From Lumnitzera littorea (taxonomy: Eukaryota; Streptophyta; Magnoliopsida; Myrtales; Combretaceae), in assembly GCA_024138015.1 (NCBI GenBank), contig JAMXBB010000008.1:44204912-44268911 (forward strand): a stretch of DNA of 64,000 nt, given 5' to 3'. A program made the translations under genes and the position numbers. Under the pieces are notes generated by a model. The model saw nothing but the letters and a program-made list of their open reading frames with translations. It did no database searches and had not been told where the DNA came from. Below, one piece after another: positions 21,002-32,599 of the stretch (its first letter is position 1; each line of letters begins with the position of its first letter).

Positions 21002-23327
21002 CCTATAAATAGCCAAAAAAATTCAAAATACCCTTTGGATAGTTAGAAGAATAGGAAAATTGGAAAGCTCCAGAAATTGAAAGAAATTAGGGTTTTAGAA
21101 AAAAAATTTCACAAAACTATGCATTTAGTACATTTAGGCCGAACCTACGGGTCACCACCACCACCACCCTACTCCAAACCAAGCACCTGGACCGGTTGAC
21201 ACACCTTAGGTCGTAGTTGGTGGCCGGATACCCAAGAGTTAGGTGAGTCCCAAATCTCACCTGATTTTGTAAAAATTTCTTAAAATTATTAATTCTGCCT
21301 AGAAAATTATGAATTTTGTTATTCTATTGTTTTATTGTATGTAGATTTCGGGAAAAATAGTCATTAAGTTTAATCACATCTGTAAATATAGAGTTCTTAA
21401 GAAATTGGACAAAACCAAGCATGTTTAGAATTAGAAATAAATAGGCTTAAAAATATAGTTTAGAGCTCAAAATTTTTCTGTAAAACACTTAAGTTATATA
21501 CAATAGTGCTATAAAGCCAATTTTTTTAAATTAATTTTTGAAAATTTTGAGTAAATTTTTAGCCCTAAAATGTTGAGAAAATGAGTAATTGTAGATTAAT
21601 TAAGCAATTAAATGATTAATTACTAATTTAGAAGGTAATTAGATATTTAAGGATGTTAATATCTGATGTGGAAACATAATCCTAATATTTAGAGTGTTAA
21701 TTGCAATTAATATAGGAATTATGTAATAATTTGGTAATATGTGAAATTGGAATTTTAATAAATATAAGATAATAGGTTAAATTGGATAATATAATAATAA
21801 TGTCACTACATATTAAATCTAGTACAAAAATTAATTTTAGGTAATTATACCAAAAATGTAAAATTTTCTCACATCGAGAGTAAACTCGGTATACTAATTA
21901 GGATTAAAATATATCGAATGGGTTAAAATACTAAATTAAGACTTAATATGATATTAGGATACTCGAGATTAATGTGATTAATTTTACATTAAGGTTCAAA
22001 ACGTATTTTAGGATTACTCGTAGTTGATATCGAATTAGAACTTAAACTAAAATTAGATTCAGAAACCAAACCCCGAACTAATGTAAGATAAATCATTAGT
22101 AAATGATAGGTATATACGGAGAATTAAGTTAAATCCTAACTTAGAATATGTATCATCTAAGTATAAATATTAAAAAGCGTATTTATATTATAGGACACAC
22201 GAAGACAAATCAACCTACGACAAGTGGTTAAGCGGCTCAAGATTTCAAGTAAGTTGAGTTTAATGCTTCATTGTATTTTAGAGTACTATTTTAGAGTATT
22301 CGGCGACTTAGGTTTATATATGATTGTAATTGTAAATAGTCTTATGCATGTGCTTATGTATCTAATTTCATACTAAAATCTGTGTTATGTTTGGTGACTG
22401 TTGTGATTGGAGTGGTGTAGAATCGTCCGGTCACCCTAAACCAAATATAATTCTAATCGACCTAAATACCTTAAAAAGACATGCATTGCAACCCTATAAA
22501 AGATCATTAGGATTCTCCAACCAAATACTGATACCTTTGAAAAAAATAGTGCTGGATAGCAAATTGGTCTTTTCTTCATCATTAGTTGAACTAAGTAACA
22601 AGAGAAGAGGTCGCAGTGATGATGAGGGCATTGGTTCAAAGGATAGTCTTAAGAGGAGCAGTATCTCTATTGCACAAACCTAGGTTTGGTTGTGAGCTGT
22701 TATATAACATGAAAACTCCTCAACCCGGATTAGAGTAGTTGAAATTATTCTAATTTCACAACGGACTGAACTACGTTGTGTGATGGTACTTATTTGTTGC
22801 ATTTTATGAAAATAATTACTTAATAACCTTAATTGTACTTATATACATTCATGAGTCTTTAATTCAACTTACTAAGCTATAGTTGCTTATACCCGCATAG
22901 ATTCTTTTGCAGGTCCTAACTTTTGATTAATTATGCCATGTTACAACTATCTAGAGGTTAATTCTCTTTTGAAGCTCTAAAGAGTAAGAATCAACCAGTC
23001 TATGATCAAGTTTTTGTTTAAGGTCTTGTTAGAATCTTTAGGATGAAGAACTAGTGTACAATATGTAAACTAGCTAGCTATTATGATATAATGTAGAATC
23101 ACCTAAGAATTCTACGATAATGTACATGTAATTATATATATTGACTTAAGGTTTTAATCATTGCTATAAATTTTAGTTAAATTCTTAAATGAATTGTTTA
23201 CTTCAAAGCAAGGAGTTGTTGACACCTTATGTAGATCATATCTATGATAGGCATTGTGAGGTTAGTTCCTATTATAGGTTAATCTACATAGCAAGACTGT
23301 TGTGACTCTACGACTTCAAGGCTAACA
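21002..23327 (+). mobile_element. Tekay/Del-like LTR, 5' end missing, inserted in the RT of element Q
   Basis: Aligns with 10937-13463 of the complete copy: TATA box ctataaata (21003), CCACCA-rich patch (21150-21240), 'ttaagaaattggacaaaacc' (21392), a 55-nt segment bounded by attatag| and |gtaagt (22194-22248), 'tttgcag|gtcc' (22912), and an end in gctaaca (23327). The first ~560 bp of the LTR is missing where the Tat element abuts. The right end joins the reading frame of Q RT directly. The frames at 22387-22683 and 22436-22639 are inside the conserved non-coding block and are not genes. Confidence 0.75.
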
Positions 23328-25600
23328 TGTTGCATGGTGCACAAGTATTTTCAAAGATTGACCTAAAGAGTAACTATCACCAAATCCGAATGAGACATGG
23401 AGATAAGTAGAAAACTGCATTGAAAACAAAGGATGGTCAATTTGAGTAGATGGTGTTGCCATTTGGACTTACAAATGTACCAAACACCTTTATGTAGCTC
23501 ATGAATCATGTTTTGAGATCATTAATTGGTAAATGTGTTGTTGTTTACTTTGATGATATTTTGATCTATAGTACCAACCTCATTTCTCATGTTGTGCACT
23601 TGAGATCTTTATTGATATCCGTTGTGCTAAGCAATTTAAAGAAATATGTGTTATGTCAAAGCAAGGTAATATTCCTTGGAAATGTTGTCTCTAGAGGAGG
23701 AATTAGAATTGACGATGAAAAGATCTAAGTTATTCTTGAATGGTCAAAGTTGACAAGTGCTGCCGAAGTAAGGAGTTTCCATGGTTTAGCTTCGTTTTAT
23801 TGAAGATTCATTCGAAACTTTAGTTCCATAGCTGCCCATTGACAGAACTAACTAAGAAGAACACTAACTTCAAATGGTCCAAGAAAGCTCAAAAGGGTTT
23901 TAAAGAGGTCAAGTCTAAGTTAACTTCTGCCCTAGTGTTTGTATTGCTTGACTTTGACATGGTTTTGAGCTAGAATGTGACATATCTAGAGTCAGCATTA
24001 GAGCTATCCTCATGCAAGAGCACTGACTAGTTGTATATTTCAATGAGAAGCTCAGAGGTGCTACATTGAATTATTTAGCATTTGACAAGGAATTCAATGC
24101 CCTTGTCTGAACACTTTAGAACTAGCAACACTACCTAGTGCCAAGAGAACTTATTATCTACATGGATCATGAGTCTCTTAAGCATCTCCGAGGACAACAA
24201 AAACTCTCCATATGCCATGCCAAGTAAGTCGAGTACCTAGAAACCTTTGGCTATGTTGTCAAATACAAGAAGAGAAGTACAAACATTGTGACTGACACAC
24301 TTTCTCATCAACATGTGCTTATCACAACATTACAAGTTAAGATACTTGGGTTTAGTATGCTACCTAATTTATATGAACATGATCCATACCTTAGGCCCTT
24401 AGTAGCTAAGTGTAACATTGGAGGAGTAGTAGATGGGTTCTATATGAGCTAAGGATTTCTGATGAAGGGAAGATAAATCCATGTGCCGAGTGGTTCTACT
24501 AGGGAATTACTTGTTTGGGAAGCCTATGTTGGAGGCTTAGCTAGCCATTCTGGTAAGAAGAGAACTGCTGAGTTGTTGAAAGAACACCTCTATTGGCCTA
24601 AGATGATGAAAGATGTACGCAAAATTCTTGAACGATGTGAGGTGTGCAAGCGAACTAAGGGGAGAAAAGAGCCATATGGAGAATTTACACCTCTACTCAT
24701 ACCTAGGTGGCTATGGACCAATCTAAGCATGAATTTCATGCTTAGCCAACCCAAAACACCTTAGAAACATGATTTTATTATGGTGGTCGTCAATCGGTTT
24801 AGCAAAATGAGCCACTTCATCCCTTGCCATAAAACCAATGATGCTTTATTTGTTACCAACCTCTTTTTATAGGGGATCGTGTGACTATATGGAGTTCCAA
24901 GGAGTATTATTTCTGATCATGGTACAAAGTTCATGAGCTTCTTCTAGTGAACACTATGGAAGAAGCTTGGTACTAAGCTCATATTCAGTACATCTTGCCA
25001 TCTACAGATAAATAGCCAAATGAAAGTTGTGAGCAAAACCATAGGCAACCTCCTTTAAGCTATTGTTGGGAAGAATCTACATGATTGGGATCTTTACCTA
25101 CCCATCATCAAGTTCGCTTACGATCTGTCCACTCATAGCTTGATAGAAAGGATACTTTTCAAGGTTGTTTATGGACTTAACCCGAACTTACCCTTGGAAA
25201 TGATTATCAACCTAACCCCTCAAGGAGAAATTCAATCAAGCCTACAATGCGCTGAAGAATTTCAGAAACTACATCAGAAGGTTGTTGACTAATTAGCTAT
25301 GATAGTAGGCCGATAAAAAGAAGAAGGAAGCTAAGGAAGAAGGCGTGTTATTTACAACCCAAGAGACCTTGTTTAGATCCACCTCAACAAGAAACGATTC
25401 CTAGGGAAAAGGATAAACAAGTTATCTCCTAAGTCAAATGGCCCTTTCAAGATCCGTCGACATATCAATGATAATGCCTATGAGCTAGAACTACTTAATG
25501 GATATAGACTATCTCCTACTTTTAACGTCACCAATCTAATACCCTTTATGCTACAAGAAAAAGAAAATGAAGACTTAGATTTGAGGACAAATCTTCAACA
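23328..25600 (+). pseudogene. Ty3/gypsy pol remnant of element Q: RT (partial), RNase H, integrase
   Basis: Begins mid-RT at LHGAQVFSKIDL, followed by YHQIRM, LPFGLTN and the catalytic VVYFDDILIYS (about 23545-23577, intact Asp pair). RNase H follows, ending TDTLSHQHVL (canonical ADALSR, about 24290). Integrase has the zinc finger (HSGKKRTAELL...CEVCKRTKG), in which the first His of the usual EAHxGGLxGH is Tyr. The core is SMNFML, where Asp is expected in place of Asn, then ISDHGTKF, then QMKVV where the catalytic Glu is Lys. The C-terminal module is LSPKSNGPFKI...INDNAYELELL...FNVTNL. Many stops and several frameshifts make it inactive. Gag, protease and the first half of RT are missing. Motifs resemble CRM/Reina-type chromoviruses (inference). 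Confidence 0.9.
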
Positions 25601-25612
25601 ACCTCAGGAAAC

Positions 25613-26509
25613 TGATGGATTGCTAACCTCTAGACCCCTCATTCGTACCTACCTCCGAGGCCTCTAATCCCACACTAAAAGAATCTTCTCCTATCAACTT
25701 GTTAAGGATGAACTCCAATATATGGAAGAGCTGTAAAAGAACTCCTTAAGATCCCAGCTTGGACATACTTTACTCTGTTAGAACACTTACTTAATTGCTG
25801 ATCTGCCGAGTGTTAAGGTTGACTTACCAATTATTGAGGCCAATCTGTCAAGTGTCAAGTCTAAGGTCCTTGTAGACCATGCTCTGTTCTTCCAACTTAC
25901 CAAACTACAGTCTTAACTAATCACCTCAGTTGCTCTAAGCACAATTCAACTCAACTTAGCCACAGCACCCCAAGATTCTAGAATATGAACCCATTGACCA
26001 ACTACCTCCTGTCCCTTGCCTTTTTAAGACTTGTACTATATTCTTTTTGGTCCTTTATCTTATTTACCCTTTTTCAAACATACTAAGAATCTCTTCCTTA
26101 TATTATCTTTTATATAATTTTCCATTATTATATTGTTTCCCTAAAGGACTTACTATAAATAGTCCTTTCTATAATAGCTGCAATCATCTTATAGCTTATA
26201 AGTTGATGAATATTCTTTTTCTTGGGAGATACCCTTCTCTGAGTATATCACTTCCTTATGCTCTTATCTAATCTTGTCAAGTAGCTTGAGATTAGCGGCA
26301 AGTAAACCTTACTATCATCTTATGAGTCATATTAGGTGAAATATTAAGTCATGTTGTGTTCGTTAGTTTATCATATCTTCTAAGCAGCTTCATGGAAGCT
26401 ATTGTGTTTGTCGACTTTTCCATTCCTTCATTCTTCAATACTTCTAAGGACCCATAGCTACTACTTCCTACGGTAAGCCTTAGTGATCAACTCAGCTCCT
26501 AGGAGAACA
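25613..26509 (+). mobile_element. 3' LTR of element Q
   Basis: Starts tgatggattgctaacctc and pairs with 7424-8322. TATA box actataaata at about 26153. The end is blurred: 'ctcctaggtacatca' of the 5' LTR corresponds to 'ctcctaggagaaca' here. The upstream tract (ttgaggacaaatcttcaac) is only weakly purine-rich. The frame at 26047-26271 lies inside the LTR. Confidence 0.85.
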
Positions 26510-26618
26510 AAGAGAGAGAGAACAAACTCTTATTGCTTTACAATTGTAAAGCAAGTTTCTATCTTAGGATAGTTCACATAGTGTAACCATTACAACTTCA
26601 TTTACTTAGGGCGCAATA
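26510..26618 (+). mobile_element. Terminal fragment of the Tekay-like LTR split by element Q
   Basis: 'tttctatcttaggatagttc', 'acaacttca' and 'gggcgcaata' align with the last ~80 bp of the complete LTR (13395-13463, 'cttctatcttaggatgg' to 'ggggcgtaaca'). It supplies the end missing from the 5880-7423 fragment. The first ~35 bases (agagagagaacaaactctt) are foreign and repeat at about 26659. Confidence 0.6.
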
Positions 26619-27390
26619 GTTTTGAGTCAAACCCTAATCATTAATCAAATAAAAGGAAGGAGAACAAAGAGAGAGAGAGAACATATATTACCATTTCAAG
26701 AGTTTTCAATTGATCAAAAAGAGAAGATAAACATTTATTTGATTAGTTGCCTTAGGGTTAATTAAATGAGCCTGTCTTAGTAGGCTTGAGTATAATAGGT
26801 TATGAGTATAACATCAAGTTTGGTAGGAATTCACATAGCATGGGTTAAAAATCATAAATAGATTATTCAAAGGCATCTTTAGACTTTTTGACTATGGATA
26901 CAAAGATAGGTTTGTGTACTATAATTGGGTCAAGTTTTTTCTTAACTTAGGACTTTCTTGATATTGATAGCTATAAGCATAGTAGAAGTGGATGGCATAT
27001 GTTAGATTAAGTTCAATTTAAATAAGATAGATTGTCAAGTGTGTAATTAGTCATAGATCAAGTTGTCAACACTAGATTTGTGTTGGTGTTGATGGAAAAT
27101 TTTACACTTGGGTCGGGAAGCTCAATCCTATGCAATTAAGAAAAGCGAGTGAGTCTGAACCCTACTCCTATAACGAGAGTCCAACTTGGTTGGGCCAAGC
27201 CTTCATCTCGAAGGCTGTATTATAGGTTCGTATTGTGAGACCTTACGAAACTTATTCTTGTACTTAGATGTAGTGTGATCATAGGAACTATTGAGTCAAG
27301 TGTGTAATTAACTTCGTACTCTAATAAATAGATCCTAAACATCTAATTTTAGCACATTTAGAAATGTAGCTAATATTCTACAATTTGGCT
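26619..27390. other. Intergenic sequence, nothing recognised
   Basis: No coding motif, LTR end or tandem array. The bases ggagaacaaagagagagag at 26659 repeat those at 26502. Confidence 0.5.
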
Positions 27391-29205
27391 AATTATATAG
27401 AAATAAAAAAACATATAAATATGTATATATTTATAATAAACAAATTGACCCTACAAGTTTAGATTTTGTAAATATAGTAACAAAATAATAAGATAGCTAA
27501 CAAGCTAATTTTTAATACAACACTTGTTATTTATTAGAAGTACACAAGATGAGTTCTAATAATAAATGAAGCCTTGGAGATAAATTATATGGACAACAAA
27601 ATTTATAAGAAGGCATGAAATAATATTTAGGGGGCATGCATATATATTCAATGTAATTATTATGTAATCCTTGTACTTTCGCAATTAGGTTCTAAGCGAG
27701 GTAATTAAGCTATTCATAGAAATAACTCAATTGAGCTAGAAATACCAATCAAAGAAATCCTGTGGTTATGAATCTAAAAAATATAATAAAATAATATAAT
27801 ATAGTTAAAAAAGCTAAATTTTATATATTATCCAATAATTATCGAAAATGCATGAAATAGGTATTGATAATTAACGAACTCTTAAAGATAAATTATATAA
27901 GTATTAAAATCATTGAATGACATGAAACAATATGTAGAAAACACATGTATACACTAAGTATAATTATTATGTACAAATTTATACCTGTAATTACTTGAAA
28001 TACCTAAATATATATAAATTATGTTAAAATAATCAAGAAAAATAATAATAAATTATAATAAGAATGTAGAGAGCTATTGGAAAACATGGCTTAAGTGTGA
28101 CACTTAAGGACAACTATTGTAAGTTGGATTAAGGGGGAGAAAGGGGGTTACCACCTAACTTATAAGCAAATTTAGATAGTTTTAGCTAGTGAAGAGAGAG
28201 AAAAACCATCAAACTCTAACCTAGTTGCTTTGAAAAATCTAGAAAACTACTCCATAAGTTCGTTCATGTGAATGGGAGTTTAGAAAAAATAAAAAAAAAA
28301 TTAAAAAGATTAAATAGAAAAATAATGGAAAAAATCTATTTAAATCTGTGCAAATCTCACCTATGTAAGGTTCAAGGGTACAAACAAGAGCTAGAAGCCA
28401 ACCAATGCCACCACTTGGAGGAAGAACCACCACTTGGAAGTGCCGATACACTCCTTTTCCCATTGGTGGCTACAAAATCCCAGTACCAATGAGTGTTGAA
28501 ATCTTACTTGAAATTCAATAAATTATAAAAAAAAATAGCAAATTATGGTAAGAAATTATCAAATTAGGTTGATAGAATTAACGAAAAATATTATTTTATT
28601 AAAATTTAGTATATATATGCTACGTCTTGAAGGAATTACTAAACCCAAACATATTCAATATTATTTTAAAACACCTTAACAATGTAGTTTAGAGCTCCAA
28701 ATTTTTCTACAAACTATCCACTGTTGATACTATAGTATTATGTAAATTTTTTCAACAAAACTATTTTCAATGTTTTTCTTAATTTTTGAGCCCATAAATT
28801 ATAGCTAAATTAGTAGTTTTAGTAAAATTAATGAATTTTCTTCAAAAGCCTCCTTGGATTCTCATGTAAACTAGTTTATGGTGAATTTCGCGCATGAAAG
28901 TTGTGAATTTCATGAGCATGTGACTTATATGGTTAAAATGTCATAATATGTGATTTTTTGTATTTAGGTGATTATGGGATTAAATGGAGGTTGTAGAGTA
29001 GTTAGGCAATCTAAGAATGAATGTAATGTTAATGAAGTTCTTTTAACTAGCATTGAAATACAATGTGAGCAAATCAAATGGATAAAGGGAGTTTAAACAA
29101 GGTTAGAGGATAACTCAGATGGTCTTGTTAAGCAAATATCTTACTAGTTCCCTATTCAGAAATTAAGTCAGAGGGAATTTCTAGGAGGAATTGAAAACTG
29201 AGGAA
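27391..29205 (+). mobile_element. Tekay/Del-like LTR, 5' half, interrupted by element M
   Basis: Aligns with the first part of the complete LTR: 'ttatcgaaaatgcatgaaata' (27838) with 'tttcgaaaatgcataaaatg' (10550), and 'attaacgaactcttaaagata' (27871) with 'attaacgaatcgctagagata' (10582). A CCACCA-rich patch lies at 28400-28440. The ~300-bp U3 block occurs twice (about 27470-27640 and 27780-27960). The copy ends where the M-family LTR starts and its other half is at 44610-46300. The overlapping opposite-strand frames at 28239-28492 are over the GC-rich patch and are not genes. Confidence 0.6.
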
Positions 29206-29211
29206 ACATAG

Positions 29212-30138
29212 TTTTGCGTCTTCGAGGTCAAACATATAAAGGAGTACTACAACGAAGAGAACTAAAAGAGAATAAAAGAAGACTAGCAAAGTCTGAGCAA
29301 CTACCAATTAGATATAATACACAAATGGATCCTACACGACCTACAATCTATCAAATATAACTCATCGATCCGAACTATAAGGTCACTTGCCACTACTCCT
29401 TACTGAAGGAAATAGATAAGAGTTAAAAAGATAATGAGAACTCTAGGGTTACTCAAAAGGGAAACTTGTATATTTTGATAATGTGAAGAATGATGTCTGT
29501 GTTCAAACAAATGGGGTTTATATACTAGCCCCATTAAGGTCATAAGCATACATGAAAAAGATAAAAGGGTAAATTACAATTGAAATAATGAATGATATTA
29601 AAAAGGGTAAAGGAGATAAAGAATATTCTGCACAAAAAAGTAAAGAATCTTTTTGAAATGTTGTGATAAAAGACACATGCCGTATAATGGCTAGCATTCT
29701 AAATTATAGTACAATTCGGATAAAAGGAAAAGAGAATCTATAATTAGGGCCAACCTTATTTGGATTAGGTTAGAACATAGTCAATCAGTCACTAGAGAGT
29801 ATTTGGCTTAGATTAAGATAGAGCACTGGTGGTCGATTCAGGAGATCGATTCAGACAATCGTTTAAGGCTAGTACCCTTTGATGTTGTTTGTGTCATGGT
29901 ACGATTGCTCGGTAAGTTAACCTATATGCTTGGTACGTCGGCATGTCTACTTAATAGCTTCAGAACTATGCTGGCGCATGTAAGAGCTCGGTATTTAGGT
30001 TAGCAATAGAGTGAAACATAGAGGTCGAGATAGGAATTGTTGTCTTGGATAGGACTTCAAGCTAATATTCTCCATGTAAATCCTTGGAGTCCTCTAGCTC
30101 GACTACGTGTGATTAGTCTGGGAAGTTGATTCCTATCA
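29212..30138 (-). mobile_element. 3' LTR of minus-strand Ty3/gypsy element M
   Basis: About 927 bp. Homologous throughout to 43674-44609 in the same orientation (for example 'agagaataaaagaagactag', 'ggtcacttgccactactcct', 'acaaatggggtttatatact'). On the minus strand it starts TGATAGGAATCAACTTCCC. A minus-strand TATA box lies in 'agtatataaacccc' (about 29513-29526). No convincing 5-bp target duplication flanks the 29212-44609 pair, probably because of age. Confidence 0.8.
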
Positions 30139-30210
30139 TCTACTTAGGGGGTCAAAAAGATTAGACCTCAAATTTGAAGTGGTCTCCGATTGTTATTCTT
30201 CTTAGGCTAA
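30139..30210 (-). mobile_element. Short internal remnant of M between its 3' LTR and inserted element P
   Basis: 72 bp between the M 3' LTR and the 5' LTR of P. By position it is the end of M's internal region. The minus strand just before the LTR reads ccccctaagtaga, a weak candidate polypurine tract. Confidence 0.45.
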
Positions 30211-31099
30211 TGATAGGAATCAGGCTACTGGACCTCTGACCCGCAACCAAACCCAAAGACTAAAGGGATTAGCAAGTTGAATCTTCTTATTCTAGCCAAC
30301 TCATACGAAGGCCAAGTATCAACTTATCGACCTACCTATTCTGCCTACTGAGCCAAGTGACTACCTATTTCTCGTATGTTGAGTGCCAAGAAACTAAACG
30401 CCAAGATAACAACCCATCTCCATTCTCGTACATACTTATCCAATTACTTACTCGGCCTTACCCTTACCGAGATGTCTAAAGAGAGAGTCTAAACTAATCA
30501 AGCCAGTCCTGCTCAGATAAGTAAGCTATCCATACTTTTTTATCCACATCCTCTAACGATATCACCAATACAACATCACCACATATATAGTATTGTGTGT
30601 AGAATCTGTTGCACCAATAATTGCTTTCCTTATATATTCATTTTTACCCCTTTATATCTTATACATTAATACCTTAGGAAGCGCCCTTTTTGTTTTTTCC
30701 TTTTTGGGCAAGTTACCCTAACTTATGGGTATAACTACCTTTGTAATTATAGCTGCAAAGAGATATATACAAAAATTACCATTAACGCACTTGTATGTTT
30801 TTCTTTCATTGCGTAAACACTCTATTTACTATCGGTATCACTCTTATCCCAACCCTTGAGCAAGGTTAAGAGGCGAGTAGCTTCACTGGATCGATTCGTA
30901 CATTATATCGGATTGCGCTGTGAGTCCTTGGAAGTTCTCTTGGTGTGTCATATCTTTGGAAGCTGTTCATAGGCTTTGCTTACTATTCATTCATCGTTCA
31001 TTCCTTTCGCACTTTTCCCTAATAACTCTTTCAAGCTTTCTAGAAGCTCAGACGCATCTAGTGACCAACCTTATTCATTCTTAGTTACGGTTCGTACCA
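30211..31099 (+). mobile_element. 5' LTR of plus-strand Ty3/gypsy element P
   Basis: 889 bp, starting tgataggaatcaggctactg and ending ttcgtacca, paired with 35758-36643. The TATA position has mutated to ggtataactacc (30728), while the 3' LTR keeps ggtataaatacc. A PBS follows after 3 bases. Confidence 0.9.
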
Positions 31100-31102
31100 T
31101 CT

Positions 31103-31118
31103 TAGTATCAAAGTGAAG
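31103..31118 (+). other. Primer binding site of element P (initiator-Met tRNA)
   Basis: tagtatcaaagtgaag, a C/G-to-T/A-degraded form of tggtatcagagc, placed 3 bases after the LTR end. Confidence 0.7.
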
Positions 31119-31269
31119 GTTTAGTTTCAGTTGTTGGTTCTTCTAGAGTTTTGTTCATACTCTGTTTTGTATGTATGAAATAAAGCAAGCTACTGTGTTT
31201 ATCTTAATTGTTGAGTTTGCTAGTTATTGATTTTCTGGTGTTTATTTGAACCTTGAATGAATAAAGAAA

Positions 31270-32530
31270 ATGGCAGATCCAAGTGTAAATGTTGGTGCTG
31301 GAGATGACAATAGTGGAGTTATTCACCATAGACGACAATCACAACAGACACCAAGAAATATTGAAGAGAGACTTGATAAGGTGGCTAACCTCTTAATAGA
31401 TCTGACCTGATCTGGTCATGCACTAGCTTGCCGACGTACTAAGGCCACGTAAAATACCTTACAAACTACTCAACCTGTTAGAGGTCAGAACCCAGCTCAA
31501 CCAGTTCGAGGTGGTAGAGTAAGCGAACGAGTAAGGCAAAGAATAGACTAGAGAAAGCTTAGTAAAGAGGACAAGGAAGAGTATTTCGAAGAAGAACACA
31601 TGCGAGTCCCCAGAGCATCTGAACATGTGAAGCTTCAAATTATGAGTTTTCAATGGACCTAGGAACATTGATGAATATTTGGAGTGGGAAGAGAAGGCAA
31701 AATGTGTATTTGATTATTATCAGTATAGAGATTACGAGAAAGTGAGAACTGCTACTGTTGAATTCTTCGAATATGCTGCCATATGGTGGAAGAATTTTTA
31801 GATGATGAGGAGATGAAAAGGTTACTAAGAGATTAATACCTAGCCCAAGATGAAGAGGATACTCAAAAACAGATTTGTGTCGAAAACTTATCTTCAAGAT
31901 ACTTTCACTCGGCTTTAGGAGCTGTGACAAGGAGGTTGAACTATTAACAAGTATGTTCAAGAATTTCAAATGCTTATGATCCATTATGAAGTGAAGGAAC
32001 CATCGGCTTGAACAGTCTTGAGATTCATCGTTGGGTTAAGAGGTGACATTCAAGACATTATAGAACTCCAATACTTTACTACAATGGATGAAGCCGTCAA
32101 AATAGCCTAATGAGTAGAAAGGCAATGGAGGAGCTAAGTACCGACGAGGATGCCAACTAACCGGCTCTGATAGGCAAGTTACTAAGCTCAGTTGAGTACC
32201 AAGCTAAGCAAAAAGATGGACTTTTGAGCCAAGTTGAAGGGCCGACCTAACATTGAAGTGCCGACCCGAACTCATGAGAAGGGGCAAGGGTCTGGTAGGA
32301 AGATAAGCCAGATTAAGTGCTTTAAGTACCAAGGGTTTGGACACATGGCTACTCAATGCCCGAACCGATAAAAGATAGTCATCAAGGGAGACATCTCGAA
32401 GCTAAAAGTAGACAACACTGATGAGGAACCTAAAGAAGAGGAAGACTCAACAAAGAAAGAAAATGCTAAGAAGAAACTAATTGAGGAGGATGTGTTTGCT
32501 AAGGACTTGGACTAATTACTTATGGTTGTC
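31270..32530 (+). pseudogene. gag remnant of element P
   Basis: Starts at ATG 31270 with MADPSVNVGAGDDNSG, then ERLDKVANLL. The capsid-type region includes YLEWEEKAKCVFDYYQYRDY and AAIWWKNF (about 31670-31800). The nucleocapsid zinc knuckle is CFKYQGFGHMATQC (about 32312-32353). It keeps the CX2-X-X4-HX4-C spacing, but the second Cys has become Tyr. Basic, Lys/Glu-rich sequence follows. At least one frameshift near 31650 and several stops break it. Gag forms the virus-like particle in which Ty3-type elements are reverse transcribed. Confidence 0.85.
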
Positions 32531-32599
32531 CGACGTACTATGAACATGGAACCCTTATGAGAGGAGGAGCAAAGAAAAAATTTGTTTCACACCACCTGT

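Noticed and set aside
22387..22683. 98-codon frame with an overlapping opposite-strand frame
   Set aside because: Lies in the conserved non-coding 3' third of a Tekay-like LTR; the same block in other copies has no open frame.
31640..31984. 114-codon minus-strand frame
   Set aside because: It is the opposite strand of the P gag capsid region.
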